Notes: generated by a model not told the origin, from the letters alone. Counted from the stretch's first letter, positions 26,418-42,300 are shown. The stretch is DNA of 64,000 nt from Ophthalmolycus amberensis (GCA_024529925.1 JAFEUB010000736.1:1495001-1559000); one strand, 5' to 3'. Numbers and translations: made by a program.

Positions 26418-29400
26418 TCACACCGTCACCTCATTTTTGCTCCCCGTCCTGATGCCCTGACTCCCTCCTCCGCTTCCTGCCGACCCCCCACCGCCCCCTC
26501 CCGGTATGAAATGTAGCTGCTCAATGGTGTTCTGCCGTTTCGCTGCAAAAGCCATCCTTCTGGCACTGTGGCCCCCTAGTGTTCCCGTTCCCATGACTAC
26601 CCCCTGCGCGGGCGGCTCCCCCGCCCAGCCCATGCCCCCGCTCATGTGCCCCGTCATGGCCGTGCTCCTCTCCTGCTCTCGTCCAGACGTGGGGTGAGAG
26701 TTCATCTTGATCATGTGGTGTCGGTCGAGGGAGGGTGTGGCGCAGACGTTCTGCTGTGACTGGGCCTTCTGCTGGCGAGGCAGCGTGGGGACAATCCCTC
26801 CTGTGTGGGCGTATGGATCTGCAACCCCCATCCCGCCGACCCCCATCCTTTCCTCCAAATGGTCCGGGGACATGAGCAACCGTTCCTGTCTGTCCTGCCT
26901 GTCCTGCCTGTCCTGCCTGTCCTGCCTATCCTGCCTGTCCTGCCTGTCCTGCCTATCCTGCCTGTCCTGCCTGTCCTGCCTGTCCTGCCTGTCCTGGGTC
27001 TGCCTGTCCTGGGGCTGCCTGTCCTGGGTCTGCCTGTCCTGGGTCTGCCTGTCCTGGGTCTGCCTGTCCTGGGTCTGCCTGTCCTGGGTCTGCCTGTCCT
27101 GGGTCTGCCTGTCCTGGGTCTTCCTGGTGAGGGTCTGCGTGTTGGAGTTCTTATTGGAGGCAACCATGGCTTTGTAGTACTGGTGTTGCTGGTTCTTGGA
27201 CAACCTGGACAGTGTTCCTGTGTTGCCAGGGACGTCACCCATGTTGAGCAGCTGGTCAGAGGATTTGACTTTCCTCGCGGTCTTGGAGAGAGTGTCATAA
27301 TTAGGGTTGTACTGGGGCTCCGGGGGATCCAGAGGGTAAGGGTTGGGGGTTGGTGAGGCAGGCATGCCAGAAGGTGGCGGCGGGATCCAGGGACGGACTG
27401 CATGCCTGGGGAGGGTTCCTCTACCACTGAGGGTGTAGTCTCCACCCCAGTGGAGGTGGTGCTGAGAAGACTGGAGAGCCGGCTGGGCTGTGTGAGGCCG
27501 TCTCTTGGTGGTGCAGTAACCAGACGAGTACTCATCAAGACCTTTCTCTGGAAGCCAAACAAAATTTCTCTGAATTGTTTATCACCACAGTAAATAGCAT
27601 CAGCACATAATGATGCATCCTGCACTTTGTGCCCTGCTGTCAAGCGTGTCACCGTGCTACAGTGCTCGCGGAACAGCTGCGAGGGAAGAGAGGGGCAGAC
27701 AGACTGGTACATTTTGTCCTAATTTCTCGTAAAATGAAGGTACTTACCGAGGCGTTTGAGCGAGGAATATCTGTTGAGCTCAGGCTTGGTGGCACTCTCA
27801 TAGGAGGGCGGCAGCTGAGCCAGGTTGTGCAGGGAGTGGTGGAAGGTCGGCTGGGATTTGGTGTTGTTGTGTTTACTGGAAAGCAGGGTGCCTCCAGCTG
27901 CCAGCTGAGCGTTGTTCATTCGAGGGGTGCGTTCTACAGGGACCACAGCGAGAAAACAACTGTGTGTTAAATGAGATTTGCTCCTCTGGATATAGCGCAC
28001 TGCACGTAGCCGTGTGAGAATCTGCTAACATTCACAGACAGACTTTAACTTGCTTTCAACACAAGCAACCAAAGCTCTGATAATCATTATTATTGTTGGG
28101 ATGAATGAGTCTACTGTTGAGCTTAAATGAAACTGAACAAAGTAAATGAAGCATTGTGGTGATTACATGCAATTCACAGAGGAGCCCGGCTTTCACCAGC
28201 TGCCTTACCGATAGTTGCGGTGTGTTTGGGGCTGGTGCCTGATGAGTGGATGAAATTGTGTTGCAAATTGCCCACTGCAAGAAGAACACAAGGTAATCAG
28301 CTCAAAATGGATGTCAGGCAGTTTCCAGTTCAATGGTCCTTTAACATACAAAGATGAAAGCAGCCAAAGACATTTTTGCATCAATTCACCTTCACGTCAT
28401 CTCACATGCACAGTGCTTCTCACCATCTTCATATAAAGCATAGATATTTTAAAAATGTCAGATTTCTGTTCTGTTTTTTTCCATAATGGCTACAAACACG
28501 ATGTGCCCCGGCACACAGAGGATGCTGTTACAAAGCTCTGGTTGGGGCTCTGACTGTGCTATTCACTAATGCTGTAAAATAACCTGAACTCTCACATCTG
28601 TTGTCCTTGCTGGGCAGTCCTGGGGCATAAAGATTTTTCGGAGGTCTCCCCAGTGTCCCCTGTGTGTCCGCTACAGCCAAAGCCACGCTGTTGTTTCTCT
28701 CATCCTGCTGGACTGGGCTCGACTGGTGCCGCAACATGTCGACCAGGGCTCTAATGAAGTAATAAAATAAATTAAAAAAAGGGAAACACAAGATGAAATA
28801 GACAATAAACTATTGGCTAACGGCTGACTATCATTATCAAATTCATGAAGTTATGTCACGCAGTCTATGTTTTGATTTTTCATATTCATCATTATCGATA
28901 TTGTTTACAGGGTATCGGTTTCGGACATTGGATTGGTGGGTAAGTGATCGATCATATTCATGTGAGGATAAATGTAAATCATTTAATTTGAGATCAATTC
29001 ATGAAAATGTCAATCTCATATTTGTTATATGAGATGTATATGGTATTAAAATCTTTTTCATAAACACCAATTGTTTGGTTATTAATTTGTGTACAATGAT
29101 TAACCTGTAACTGTGCTTGAATAAGCAGAATTAGAAGACAACAATACTCTATTAATCATTACCATTCTTTAAAGGATCAACCTATCGCTCTATATAAGTC
29201 GACAACTGTCGTCCTCCACCACTGCACCCCAAGACAGAAAACTGCAACCTGTACAAAAATCTAAATGCAAATCTTTATTGCCAAGATTACAGGGCAATAT
29301 AAGATATAAAGCCGAGAGGAATCTGCAGCAGCCACTCGATGAAGATCAAATATGTTTCATCTGATGACTAACAACATCATTCTGAGCCCATGGTGATGAA

Positions 29401-30275
29401 TGTGGGCCTTTTGTGGAGTCCCGAAGACCTCATTTCATTACAGTATTCATATGGAAGTAACAAATCCAGCAGTGAGAGGTGATGGAAAAATATTTTTCAA
29501 AGCCTCACCTGGGCATATTTAGGTCCCTTTGGTTGGCTTCCTGTTGCACCTTGTTGAAGACCACCTTGATGCCCACGGCGACAGCCACCATGAAAACGAT
29601 GACGCCTCCGATGACGAAGCCCGTGTTGTGGCTCTGCTGCTTCAGCGGATCAAAGTCCGGGTCAGGACCTAAATCATCTGATAACATCATGGCGTCTGTC
29701 TGTGGCTTGGCCCAGTCTGGAGAGTCGTAGTTTTTACAGATGTCCTGCTCCAGTTGCCGGGTGCGATCTGGGCAGCAGAAGCGGTAGTGGCAGGTTCCAC
29801 AGCAAAAGACGAAGCTGTCCTTGGAGCAGTTGAAAGCGCTGTCAAACTGTCCCATGACGTCATAATAACCCCGACATACATCCATCCATATGTCCATCAG
29901 ACGAGGTTTAATGGGCTCTACCTGGGCGGCGCCTAAGGGAGGTGCGAGGGCCTCTGATGAAGTCACATTCTTGGGGAACATGACCTGGGCAAGGGGTCTT
30001 GGAGGCGTCTCAAGAACGCCCTCTGAGGTTTCCGGAAGTTTCTCGGGGGTTTTGGTCCTGCCTTGGCGGGCTGCCGGCCTGATTTTGACCTGCATGGCGA
30101 GGAGAAGGAAAGGGGGGCTGGGGCTAGCCTTGGGCTCCGCGGTGAAAGGCCTCTGTGAGCGGTCTATTTGCTGAGATGGGGGGGACGGAGAGGTCTCCGC
30201 AACAGGGGTGACTTGGGCAGTAAGGAGGGAGAGCAGGGAGACAGCGAGGACTAGGAGATTGGTGGTGGGCGTCAT
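26418..30275 (-). CDS. shisa7: Shisa7-type AMPA/GABA-A receptor auxiliary protein (5 coding exons)
   Basis: The coding exons are 29509-30275, 28596-28750, 28209-28274, 27748-27933 and 26418-27547; all phases agree and give 767 residues. The start is the ATG at 30275 ahead of a signal peptide (residues 1 to about 20). A long linker leads to the Shisa Cys-rich domain (about 134-180, with CCGTCHYRFCC at its core), then one transmembrane segment (about 219-240, VIGGVIVFMVAVAVGI). The cytoplasmic tail contains LPPSYES, a PPxY motif, and ends EVTV, a type II PDZ ligand. Shisa family members modulate synaptic AMPA receptors, and Shisa7 also GABA-A receptors. Position next to ube2s and the ZNF865-like gene matches human SHISA7. 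Unusual: a DRQ/TQDRQ minisatellite lies in the last exon. shisa6 or shisa9 are alternatives, less likely by synteny. Confidence 0.9.
26890..27122 (-). repeat. shisa7: Coding minisatellite in shisa7 (TQDRQ and DRQ arrays)
   Basis: Two adjoining tandem arrays share a core. About nine 15-base units encode TQDRQ (one is PQDRQ), followed by eleven 9-base units encoding DRQ, around residues 534-613. Unit lengths divisible by three keep every frame open, which explains the long antisense frames here. The 9-base unit looks like a shortened 15-base unit. Confidence 0.95.
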
Positions 30276-30277
30276 TT

Positions 30278-30283
30278 TTACAT
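30278..30283 (-). promoter_or_regulatory. shisa7: Start-stop uORF (ATGTAA) just before the shisa7 start codon
   Basis: On the minus strand the sequence reads ATG TAA AA ATG, so a minimal start-stop element ends two bases before the main ATG. The likely upstream acceptor (TCTCTTAG at 30287-30286) would leave it in the mature mRNA. Such elements can stall initiation; an effect here is inferred. Confidence 0.5.
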
Positions 30284-31755
30284 GACTAAGAGATCTATTT
30301 TCTGTTGTTGAGTCAATGCAGTTACACCGCTGTATCCGCTTTTGCAGTTTAACCCACTAAAATAGCATGTGAAATAACCAAGTAGCATGAACAACCTACT
30401 GGATATTGATGATGTATCGTAGTTTCATTCAGCAATGTTGGATGATGAAATTTGAAGCCTGTTTTGTTTTTGTTTTTGTCAGAAACGGAGTATTTCTATG
30501 GTGTAATATTAGAAAAGGTCAGGAACATTCCAAATCAAAAGGTCTACCACTATCAAAAACAGTTGGTAGGTTTCAATAGTTGTCATTAATGGTATTAAAA
30601 TGGTTTTAATTTACTGCTAGAAAGGAACTCTGAATGTGTAGTGACTTCATCTGTTGCCCTCTCAAGAACACTAAAATGTATGCAGCTTTGAAAAAAGGAC
30701 AGATTGAAAAAAACAATCTTCATGCTTTTAGTGCTTAATGCCTTGTTCTACGCTTCACCTCGCACAGAACAAAAGGACAAATAGCTGACGCACCGCTGGA
30801 TGGAATACATTTTTGAAAGCACAAAGGCCAGTAAAAATTAGAAGCGAGGACTTTCAATAAAATATGGCAGTCCTATACATTCCTGTGCTGATCATGGCAC
30901 TTGAACAATAGTCTATGGCCTGTGTTTTATCAAATGTAAACAGTTTTATCTGTTTTGTTCATTCCTGAATCTTAGTCTGGCACTACATACATTCAGAACT
31001 GGCACTTATATAAGCTGTAAGCAATTCCTTTCTGAAAATATCTATGAAATCTCGAATACTTTTCGTATATTTTGTGTTCATCGGCATTGTAAACAATCAA
31101 ATGGGATTAACAGACACAACTGTGCATTGGTCATGCCTAGTTTCTCTAGAGCAGGGACATGTCTCCACGTGAACTTGTTCTATAGGCACTCGTCACATCA
31201 TAGATACGTCGTGTACTTTATCTCAATCTTTTCTAGCGTTGGATTTATGTGCATCCGTAGTCGTCTGGCACGGACTGTAACTGTGGGCTGGTGGTGATAA
31301 TGAGGGAGGCTCAGCTGAAGTGCTAGAAGACTGTACCAGCTGAAAATTAAGAGTAAGCATAAACCAAGGAACTGACTCCCAGCCTGTGAAATGCACTGCA
31401 AAATGAGGCAAACGTCATGGAATTTAAATGCTCTCTATTCAGCTTTTAGGCACAAAACGTTACCCGTCATTGAACAGTATCACTAATTAGATGTGAACTG
31501 AATGGCACATTGCGTCTCCATGTGACATGTCTCTCCAAGTAAAATTATTCCTGATTTGTCTCCGAGGTTCAAAGAATATCACTTTTGTTGAGAAATATGT
31601 AAATGTGTGAAGTTATTGTGTTGGAGGTGTTGGCAATAATAGACAGAGGCAGATCTGTCTCCCACAGAAATTATAATTGCATGTAATTATCAAAATGTCC
31701 CTATCTGTAGCGGAGAATGTAGGCACAGATGGGGGAGACAGAATGCTGAGATCAC

Positions 31756-31957
31756 CGAGGGCTCCGCTTGTTTCGGTTACATGCTCCTCTGACCTTCTGC
31801 GGAGAGTTCAGAGGAAGAAGAAGGAGAGACACAGAGGCAGCAGTTCTCCAACCGACTAACGTTTCAAAAGAGTTCCTCTGTCGTCTCGAAATCTTCTGCT
31901 TGATTTCCAGAATTTTCTTCAAGTTTACACGTCGACCGACCTGGAATGGGTCCGCCG
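31756..31957 (-). other. shisa7: Possible alternative 5' noncoding exon of shisa7
   Basis: A good acceptor (TTTGTCTTGCAG) ends at 31958 on the minus strand, and a weak donor (CTCG|GTGATC) lies at 31755-31754. The exon lies between the shisa7 promoter and its coding start. It has no conserved protein content, so I treat it as a tentative UTR exon. Confidence 0.25.
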
Positions 31958-33904
31958 CTGCAAGACAAACGAGAGGCGTGATTAGAAAGACGCCCTGCAC
32001 TGACACAATACAGACATGTTTTTATTAATTGCGTTGTGGCCATCGTGAGCGGCCGAGTGTGTGTCAGTGCGCCTGTTTGGTCGCGGGAGCTCCTGAGAAA
32101 GCCAATGATGTGAGAAAGAGAGAACGAGAGCAGAGGGATAAATGCAGGGTAGGGATTTAAATGAGCAAAGAGATTGTGGCGAGCGGGAAGAGCCAGAGGT
32201 ATAGATGCAGAGACGACCATGAGTGGGAGGGCGGTGTGTGGGTGGCACAGAATCAAGTACATTTCTCCCAGCACTTACCAATACAACACAGCACATCACA
32301 CAAACAGCACCACCAAACAGATCTGCACATGCAGTCAACGCCACGCACAAGAAGAGTGCTAATCGAGACTGTAAATCAGCTGCTGTTGGAGCAGTTAAAG
32401 GGGTAAAAATGTGAAACTGTAAAAAGGCTTTGTGTGCATGTGAGAGAATATAGTAGGAATTATTTAAACCTTCCCTGTCAGTCTCTTTCTCTCTCTCTCC
32501 TTTATTCCTCTTGCTCCCTCCTTCTCCTCTATTCTCCCTCGTTCTGCCTTTCTCTCTTTCTCCGATTCTGTGCGTGGGTTGAGGCCGCTAACTCTCTCAG
32601 AATAGCACTGCAGCTCTGTCTGTGTGTGAGTGAAAGAGGCAGTGAAAGAGAAGGGAGGCAGAATCCAATCTACACCCATTAGCCAAACCAGATTTCAAAG
32701 TCACATGTGCCCGTCTCCTGCTCGACAAGATGACACCGCTGCTCAACTGCCATTACCAGATTTTTTTTCTGCTCACTTAATGAGGATTTTCTGGACAACA
32801 TGTCCGAACCACTCCCCAATGAATGTGCAGTTACAGCTTTTTTTTTAACCGTGACAGAGATCTAAAATAAAGAATTAAAAACATGCAGGGTCAGTCCTCC
32901 TGCACCCTAAAGCGTGAATTGTCCAATGTCAAATTTTCCCAGCAAAGTGACTCAACATACAATAGAAGCAAATGTTTTCCTGTCAGTATCTCTATATTGT
33001 GCTGCTGAAGCAATGCAGTAGAGAGGATGGGAACTGAAGGGTGAAGGGCAACACATTCACAACTGATGCATTCCTGAGTTACATGGCCACTGGAGGTTAA
33101 ACAAACCGTTTCCACAGATTTATTTTTTTGCAAGCAATTGTATCAACGCAAATAAGCCAAACGGCTCCCCTTACTTTCATTGCTGGTTGCTGACAATGCC
33201 GTGCAGACGGCTGGGCATGCAACAATTTCAACAGGTTGTTGGAAATGAAACAAAATGGCCCCTTTTTTTTCTTTAGCAACGCTGTTGCAAAAACGCACTG
33301 AAATGCGTATCAATGAAGGGGAAAAATCCTCAATTCAAGTCATGTTGATGCAAAATACATTTAATTGCAGTGAAAACAGCGGCGCCGCTTTAGTCTTATC
33401 AGTCGAATATATGCTGCGCAGTGACTTTGCATTTGGTCATCGACACTTCAGGGGAAAAAAATCCATCCTTCATTAGGTTAATAAGTTGCAACTTGCAATG
33501 AACAAGCATGCGGGAAATGGAAATGTACTTGCATGCATCAGAAGGCTAAGAGTGCGTGGGTGTATCCGTGCCGGTGCGTGTGTTTGTGTGTGTAGTCCGG
33601 CTGGATGTGTCGGTGTGTCGGTCTTAGTAACAAAATGTTCAGTACATCGCAATGTGCTATCGAATAAAGTGTTTAAATGATGAAAGGCATGCCATGAAGC
33701 GTAAAGCGTAATTACTGTTTTTATGGCGCAGCTTTCATCCAAATGTTTTTTTTTGTTTGACAGCCTCCAGCACAGCTGATGCGTCCAAACAAATTGCCTA
33801 ACACATTCTTCATACAGACAGAAACACAAGGTATCAAACAGTTTCTGTGGGTAATTCGGTAATTGGTGTTGCATTAATAAAAGGTGCATAATGTCGTGTC
33901 TTAC

Positions 33905-34500
33905 CTGTGCGCTGCTGTGGGGTTTGATGCTGGAGAACAGCGCTGGGGGAGCCTGCGCACTGTATCTCTAGCGTTTCTCAGATGGCAGCCTGTTATTGTG
34001 GCAGAGGATGATCAGTACAGCTTGAACTGTTGCTGGATCCGTCACCTGTATTAAACGTTTCTTCCACAAGTGCTGCAGAGCTCAGTCGTTATTTTCGTGT
34101 CCCCATCAGGCTATTGATAATCCATCATCACGGCAAAAAGAGGGGAGGAAAAACTCAAGCAAGATAGAAAGAGCGAGAGAGTCAGTGGCGCGAGATGTTC
34201 TTAAATTGTCTGATGCATGTGACAAAGCAATTCAACTATCACTATCGGAAAAAAAATCCCGTTTCTCGAAGAGCACAAGTTATAGTGCAACTATTCTGGA
34301 GAACACGCAGTAAATTCAGGAGCTCAAAATGACAAACGCGTCATCTGGAAAAAAAATCCCCCAATTTAACTTTTCTCCATCTAGAATCGACTGGAGCTGG
34401 TTCGCTTCATAATTTCCAAGCGAGATAGGTTACACCACCTAACTGCGACTGGCTTCACGGAGGTCCGCCAGTGGGGGAGCGCTGTGATTGGTCGCTCAGA
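33905..34500 (-). other. shisa7: Probable shisa7 first noncoding exon and promoter
   Basis: A strong minus-strand donor (GCACAG|GTAAGACAC) at 33904-33903 marks the end of an exon with no coding frame. Upstream, a CCAAT box (ATTGG at 34487-34491) lies in a GC-richer patch. The next acceptor in the direction of transcription that fits is just before the coding start at 30285. Confidence 0.4.
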
Positions 34501-36900
34501 CTGGTGCTGATGAGACTCAACTCCGCGCTGCTCGGCTCTGATGGTCATTAGGCCCATTCAACTAGTGGCGTTCATCTTTATTCCCCTCCATTTAATTTGC
34601 CTCTTTAATTTAATGACCCTGAACACCGACATTTACATGACTCTGGGAAAGAAAGAAAATACCAGTCAGGAATGTAGCTGCTGTTCTTTGATGAAAGTAA
34701 AATGCTGGGTTGAGACAAAATATAGAAATATATCAACAGGGGGAAATTTGCTAAATTAAAGCAGCCGGTAAATTCAGTGGAAGACCTCCAGAATCCAAAG
34801 TGTGTGTGTGTGAATGAGAGAGAGAGAAAAATAGAGAGCGAGAGATGGTTGCCACAGCAACTGTGTCATTATGTTGGTGGCAATTATGAAAGCTATGAAA
34901 ACGGGGAAGGGGAGAGGATCCGCGCAAAAGCTCCAACACTGATGCGTGAACGAAACTCTCCATTAGACCCGGACCTGCATTGGTAATTCAGAGATTTCTC
35001 AAAAGTTTGAGACGAGCAGGGAGGGCTGGAAATGTACAACACGTTGAGGGAAGAGTGATGGAGATGCGTTTTTGATGCATGTAAGACAGGAAGTTGGCTC
35101 GTTTGGCCTCGTGCCAACGTCACACACAGGACCTGCCTCCTCACGATTTTCACATCGTCGACAGCACATGAATGATGTTAACTGAGGAACGTAGTGATCA
35201 CACAGACCTCGGGATGAATCATAATGAATACCATTTCACTGTCTGTGACACAGGACAAACATACCCTTTACATCTGACTCATATCATATAAAAGTGTTTG
35301 TTTTACGAGAAGTTGGTATAGATATGCTATTGAGGTGGATAGCAGATGGGGAAGGTGTACGCACTTCCAAAACGGGGCTTAGGAAAGGTGTAAAGGGTTA
35401 TGTGGACCCCCAGGTGTCTAAGAGGGGCCCGATAATTACCTGCATGGCAGGCAGCTATTTGTGCACAGGTGGGTGGGCTGCTGCATGTCTGCAGCAGAGG
35501 CTGGTGGAGCCCTTCATTAGATGGTCCAGTGACGCTCTACCGGGTGCACTTTCACTCACTGGTTTGCTGGGGTGGAAGCAATTACTGATTTCCTCATAAT
35601 GGTTATTCCATCAGCAGAGCAGGATACAAATATAGAGTGGTATTCACTCAGCAGTAAAAACAAGAGGGTATCTCAGCTATACAGGTACACAAACAGCTAA
35701 GATTTCCCCAGAGTAAATCATCAATGCAAAGGAACTCTAAATAATAGAGCAAAGTGTCATTTTTCACTTCTTGTATTGCAATGTTTTATTAATTTAAATA
35801 ATTTAAAATGGACACAAAATATCCAGCCAACAGTCTGCACAATGACAGGAGATTCAGATGCACATTTTCCATCCTAATTAAGACAGCGCTTCAGTGTGTT
35901 TCCTTGGGAAATGTAGGCCCGGCATGCATTCAGTACAGAGAGAAAACCTGCCCAGGAAACCCTGCCTGCCAGTAAAACGGGTGGGCAGACAAAATTCTAT
36001 CAAACCTGGAAGTTTTCACTACAGATGTCGTCTCAGGTACCCACATAGCTGGTCGCAGAGCCGGGTATCTGAGAGCACATACCGCTTTGTAGGGAAGCAG
36101 GGTGGTTTAAGCGAGTCACACCACTGTATGCTTAATACAGAGATTAGATAATTCATTTTTAATCAAGTATTCTTGCAAACTACCCTGTTCCCTCAGTCAC
36201 TGATCTAGGTCTTCACGCACAACCACAAGACAGCTGAATATATGAACATGTCAATTATAAACAACTTTTGTAAATACTGGACAGTGAAACAGTTTTAGAA
36301 AAAAAAACAAGAAAAAAAAAAACATTAAAATGAGTTTGAGATTCTATCCATTATTTCTGTGTTTAATTTGAAAACCTGACTTTAATTAAAGTAACGTCCT
36401 GGTGTGGACTCTCGGGTGAGCCTGGCTGAGCAGTACACAGTACCATCACAGCAGCATTAACCAGGAAACACTTTAAAGAGAGCCGATACCAAGCCGACAC
36501 ACAATAGCAGTTATGTCTCATTATTAATGGACAGACATTAGAGGTCATGTGAATCCCATTCCCTGTCTTACTGATTCACACTATAGGCCCAGAGCAAAAA
36601 TACAGCGGATGGCATGATCTCCGCAGTGCAGGTGCCGTCTTTCCTTTAAAAAGAGGAAGAAACATTTCATCATCACGTGTTCGGGTATGGGAATAATTAA
36701 CAAACATGTTATGCCGACAGGACAAACTGCAGGCAAAACAGAAGTTAAGGTGTGAGTACAAAGTAGACAGTCTGGATAGGTGGTAGAAAGAGTCAGAAAA
36801 AAAAAAAAGGGGGAACAAAAACATTGTCAGCACACTTCCAATATTGATATTTACACGCACTCTCTCGCTCACAAACGTACACACGCACACTGAGAATTCC
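34500..36900. other. Interval between the shisa7 promoter and ube2s
   Basis: I see no supported coding exon. The right part should include the ube2s 3' UTR, where ATTAAA on the minus strand at 36362-36367 and AATAAA at 35785-35790 are candidate signals. A plus-strand open frame at 35294-35599 has no recognisable domain and no exon signals. Confidence 0.4.
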
Positions 36901-36909
36901 GTGGAGGTA

Positions 36910-40010
<3,101 letters not shown>

Positions 40011-40011
40011 C

Positions 40012-40235
40012 TTCAAACGGGGTGAATGTCTGGCTGGTGTCAGGTGTGAGGAGACCTTTCCGTAATCTTTAAAAAAAAAACGGTCTTAAGACGGTAACTT
40101 AGCTGGGTCTCACTAACTGCTCTTCTTTTCTTCTTTTGGTTGACACAGGAACAAAAATACGATCCTCAGTTTAACCTACTACCACTGACCAATGGGCTGC
40201 TTAATGACGTTAAACGTCACAAACCGCCAGCCAAT
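40012..40235 (-). promoter_or_regulatory. ube2s: ube2s 5' UTR and promoter elements
   Basis: On the minus strand a TTTGAA element (40017-40012), the consensus of a cell-cycle CHR, lies just before the start codon. Upstream are two CCAAT pentamers read on the plus strand near 40187 and 40230, and an exact palindrome of CRE half-sites, TGACGTT-A-AACGTCA, at 40205-40219. CCAAT plus CHR is the arrangement of many G2/M genes, which fits a mitotic E2. Function is inferred from motifs. Confidence 0.45.
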
Positions 40236-41133
40236 CACGATACACTAATGTTGCTGCGTCACAGCTGGAAGCCCTATCAGCCACACAGAATCAAAAACAT
40301 GACTGATGCTAGTCTGCTATAGGTCTGTTTGAAAATGTCCCACACCCCTGAAACAGTGCTGAAAAGATAAGTAATGTTATGTGGAATTCAAATGAAATGC
40401 ACAAGTAAATACACTGCATTTCACTCCCAAACAGAGGCGTGTGTGGGAGAACAATAATAGAAGAATACTGGTATTTGATGAGTCGGGTGAAAGTTATCCA
40501 AAACTAAATTCAAAATTGCAGCCTCTCTGAAACAAAAAATAATGCATAACAAGAAAACAAATCAGCATATAACAAAATGTTTGCTTGTTTTAAAGTGCCA
40601 GTAAACCCATTGGATTGTTGTTGAACATCATATCCCATAAAAACTTAGGACAGTACAATGTAAATGGTAAAAATACACATATCTAATTGACATACCTATG
40701 GTATGAACTGGCCACCATCTAAGTCTGATTTGGTTCAATTCAGTTTAGCTTAAATTACAAGGAGTACATCAAATCACACATATTTTCATTATGGTCGTGG
40801 ATGTTGTGCAAGATGCAGGAGTTAAGTTTGTTGGACGATCTACAACCAACAAAACCAACACAATTGATCAAAACAAACAACCAAAAAGACATTGTAATAT
40901 TGCAGGAATTTTAAGAAAAAAAACCTTCCCTAAGGGTGCAATTCCCTTACCAAAGGTGCCAATAATATCTATAAACCAGTTTGTAACAACACATCTTTGC
41001 CTCGTTCTCACAGAAGTAGCAATACATTGCCATAATTTAGTTAGATGTTGTTCACATATAGATAGATGTATGTGTTGTACTACTAATGTCTAGACCTAAA
41101 TATAATACATTTTATATCAAGACTATAAAATAT

Positions 41134-41310
41134 CAAGAATCAGAATCAGAACCATTTATTGCCAAGTACGTTACACATACAAGGAATTTGACTTGGTGAG
41201 AGGTAATGAGAATATAAGATATAGTATGCCATACTCATTCTCTCTCTCTCTCTCTCTCCACCAAAGGCTTAATGCAGAAATAATCAGTAGAATAAGATAA
41301 AATCAGAATC
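41134..41310 (-). mobile_element. LINE 3' tail, same family as at 10.4-11.2 kb, opposite orientation
   Basis: AGAATCAGAATCAGAACCAT, then TTTATTGCCAAGTACGTTAC and ACATACAAGGAATTTGACTT, is the reverse complement of the tail at 11125-11185. A 5'-truncated copy that kept only the 3' end is the simplest reading. A short CT run and a second AATCAGAATCAG follow. Confidence 0.7.
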
Positions 41311-41783
41311 AGTGCATTCATTACATTATGCATATAAATCCTCCAACATATGCCCTGACAGATGGCCAGACATTCCTTCAGTCATTCCTTCAGAGCATGT
41401 GTAAAAATGTTTTTGTTTATTTACTTATTTATTCATTTTTTTGCCATGGGTTTTATGTAATAACATATACTGTATCTTTAAGACTGTGAATCTTTTATTA
41501 TATCATTCAAGTAAAAGTAATATATAAGGTCTTTTGTGTGCTTTTCTTTTCTCCTGCAAATTAATTCACATTGCTATTTATGTCATTTGTTTAAATTACA
41601 CCTGTGGGGTGGGGATTTTAAAAAACAACAACTCATAAACACTTTATGTAGCCTAAACTGTGTGAGGTTTCCAAGATCAAAGATTATATTCCATTATTCA
41701 AAAACCCAAAGCTCCATCATTTTTAGCATCAGTCTTTTCAATACCAGTAAGTATAACTTTACCATGATCAATACCACAGCTCA

Positions 41784-41798
41784 CCACTAGAGGGCGCT
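41784..41798 (+). promoter_or_regulatory. CTCF motif between ube2s and josd2
   Basis: CCACTAGAGGGCGCT fits the vertebrate CTCF core (CCASYAGRKGGCRSY) at every position. It lies about 250 bases upstream of the likely josd2 start, between divergent genes. Binding is inferred from the motif. Confidence 0.65.
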
Positions 41799-41989
41799 TC
41801 AACACAACGTCCACAGTCGCGAGGTCTGAAAACATGTGAGCGCGGAGCAAAGCGGAGGATTTCCATCATCGTTTATTTTATATAAATGAGTGAAACATAA
41901 TCACACCGGGTTAAAGTGACGAACTTGCTCGCTGCTGTTAATACTGTAAATGGGCGTGACAACCGCACAACAACAACATCATAACAACA

Positions 41990-42300
41990 ACAACAACAAC
42001 GGATCTGCTTCCGGTTTCTGGATGTAGCTGTCAGACTCCAGTATCTTTTTGTAACGGGGAAGCGTTTTTATCAGCAGGTCAGTGGCTTCGTGGAGCCATT
42101 GTCGATTCATAATAGTTCACCTTGCCGTTGTTGTTATTTTTAGAAACGCAGCCAGCAGCCAAACACCGAGTATAACCACGAGGCTGTGACGGTTTAGCAG
42201 CCGTTAACGGTAAGCTAACGACTTTTTAAGTTATTGTTATTGTTAGCTTAATCTGCTGCTAGCGTTAACTGTATTAAAGCTCGTGTTTATCGCTGTGCAG
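41990..42300 (+). other. josd2: josd2 promoter, noncoding exon 1 and 91-base intron 1
   Basis: An ETS-like CTTCCGG (42008-42014) follows an AAC-rich stretch. A donor AACG|GTAAGC at 42210-42211 and the acceptor GTGCAG ending at 42300 define a 91-base intron. Exon 2 then starts twelve bases before the ATG. Confidence 0.65.

Noticed and set aside
26711..27712. Long open frames on both strands over shisa7 exon 5
   Set aside because: The 9- and 15-base repeats keep all six frames open; only the frame giving TQDRQ and ending EVTV is spliced in phase.
29268..29300. Short similarity (TTTATTGCCAAG) to the LINE tail
   Set aside because: Only about 12 bases match, without the other tail blocks.
35294..35599. 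101-residue plus-strand open frame
   Set aside because: No known domain, no splice context and no sign of conservation that I can judge.
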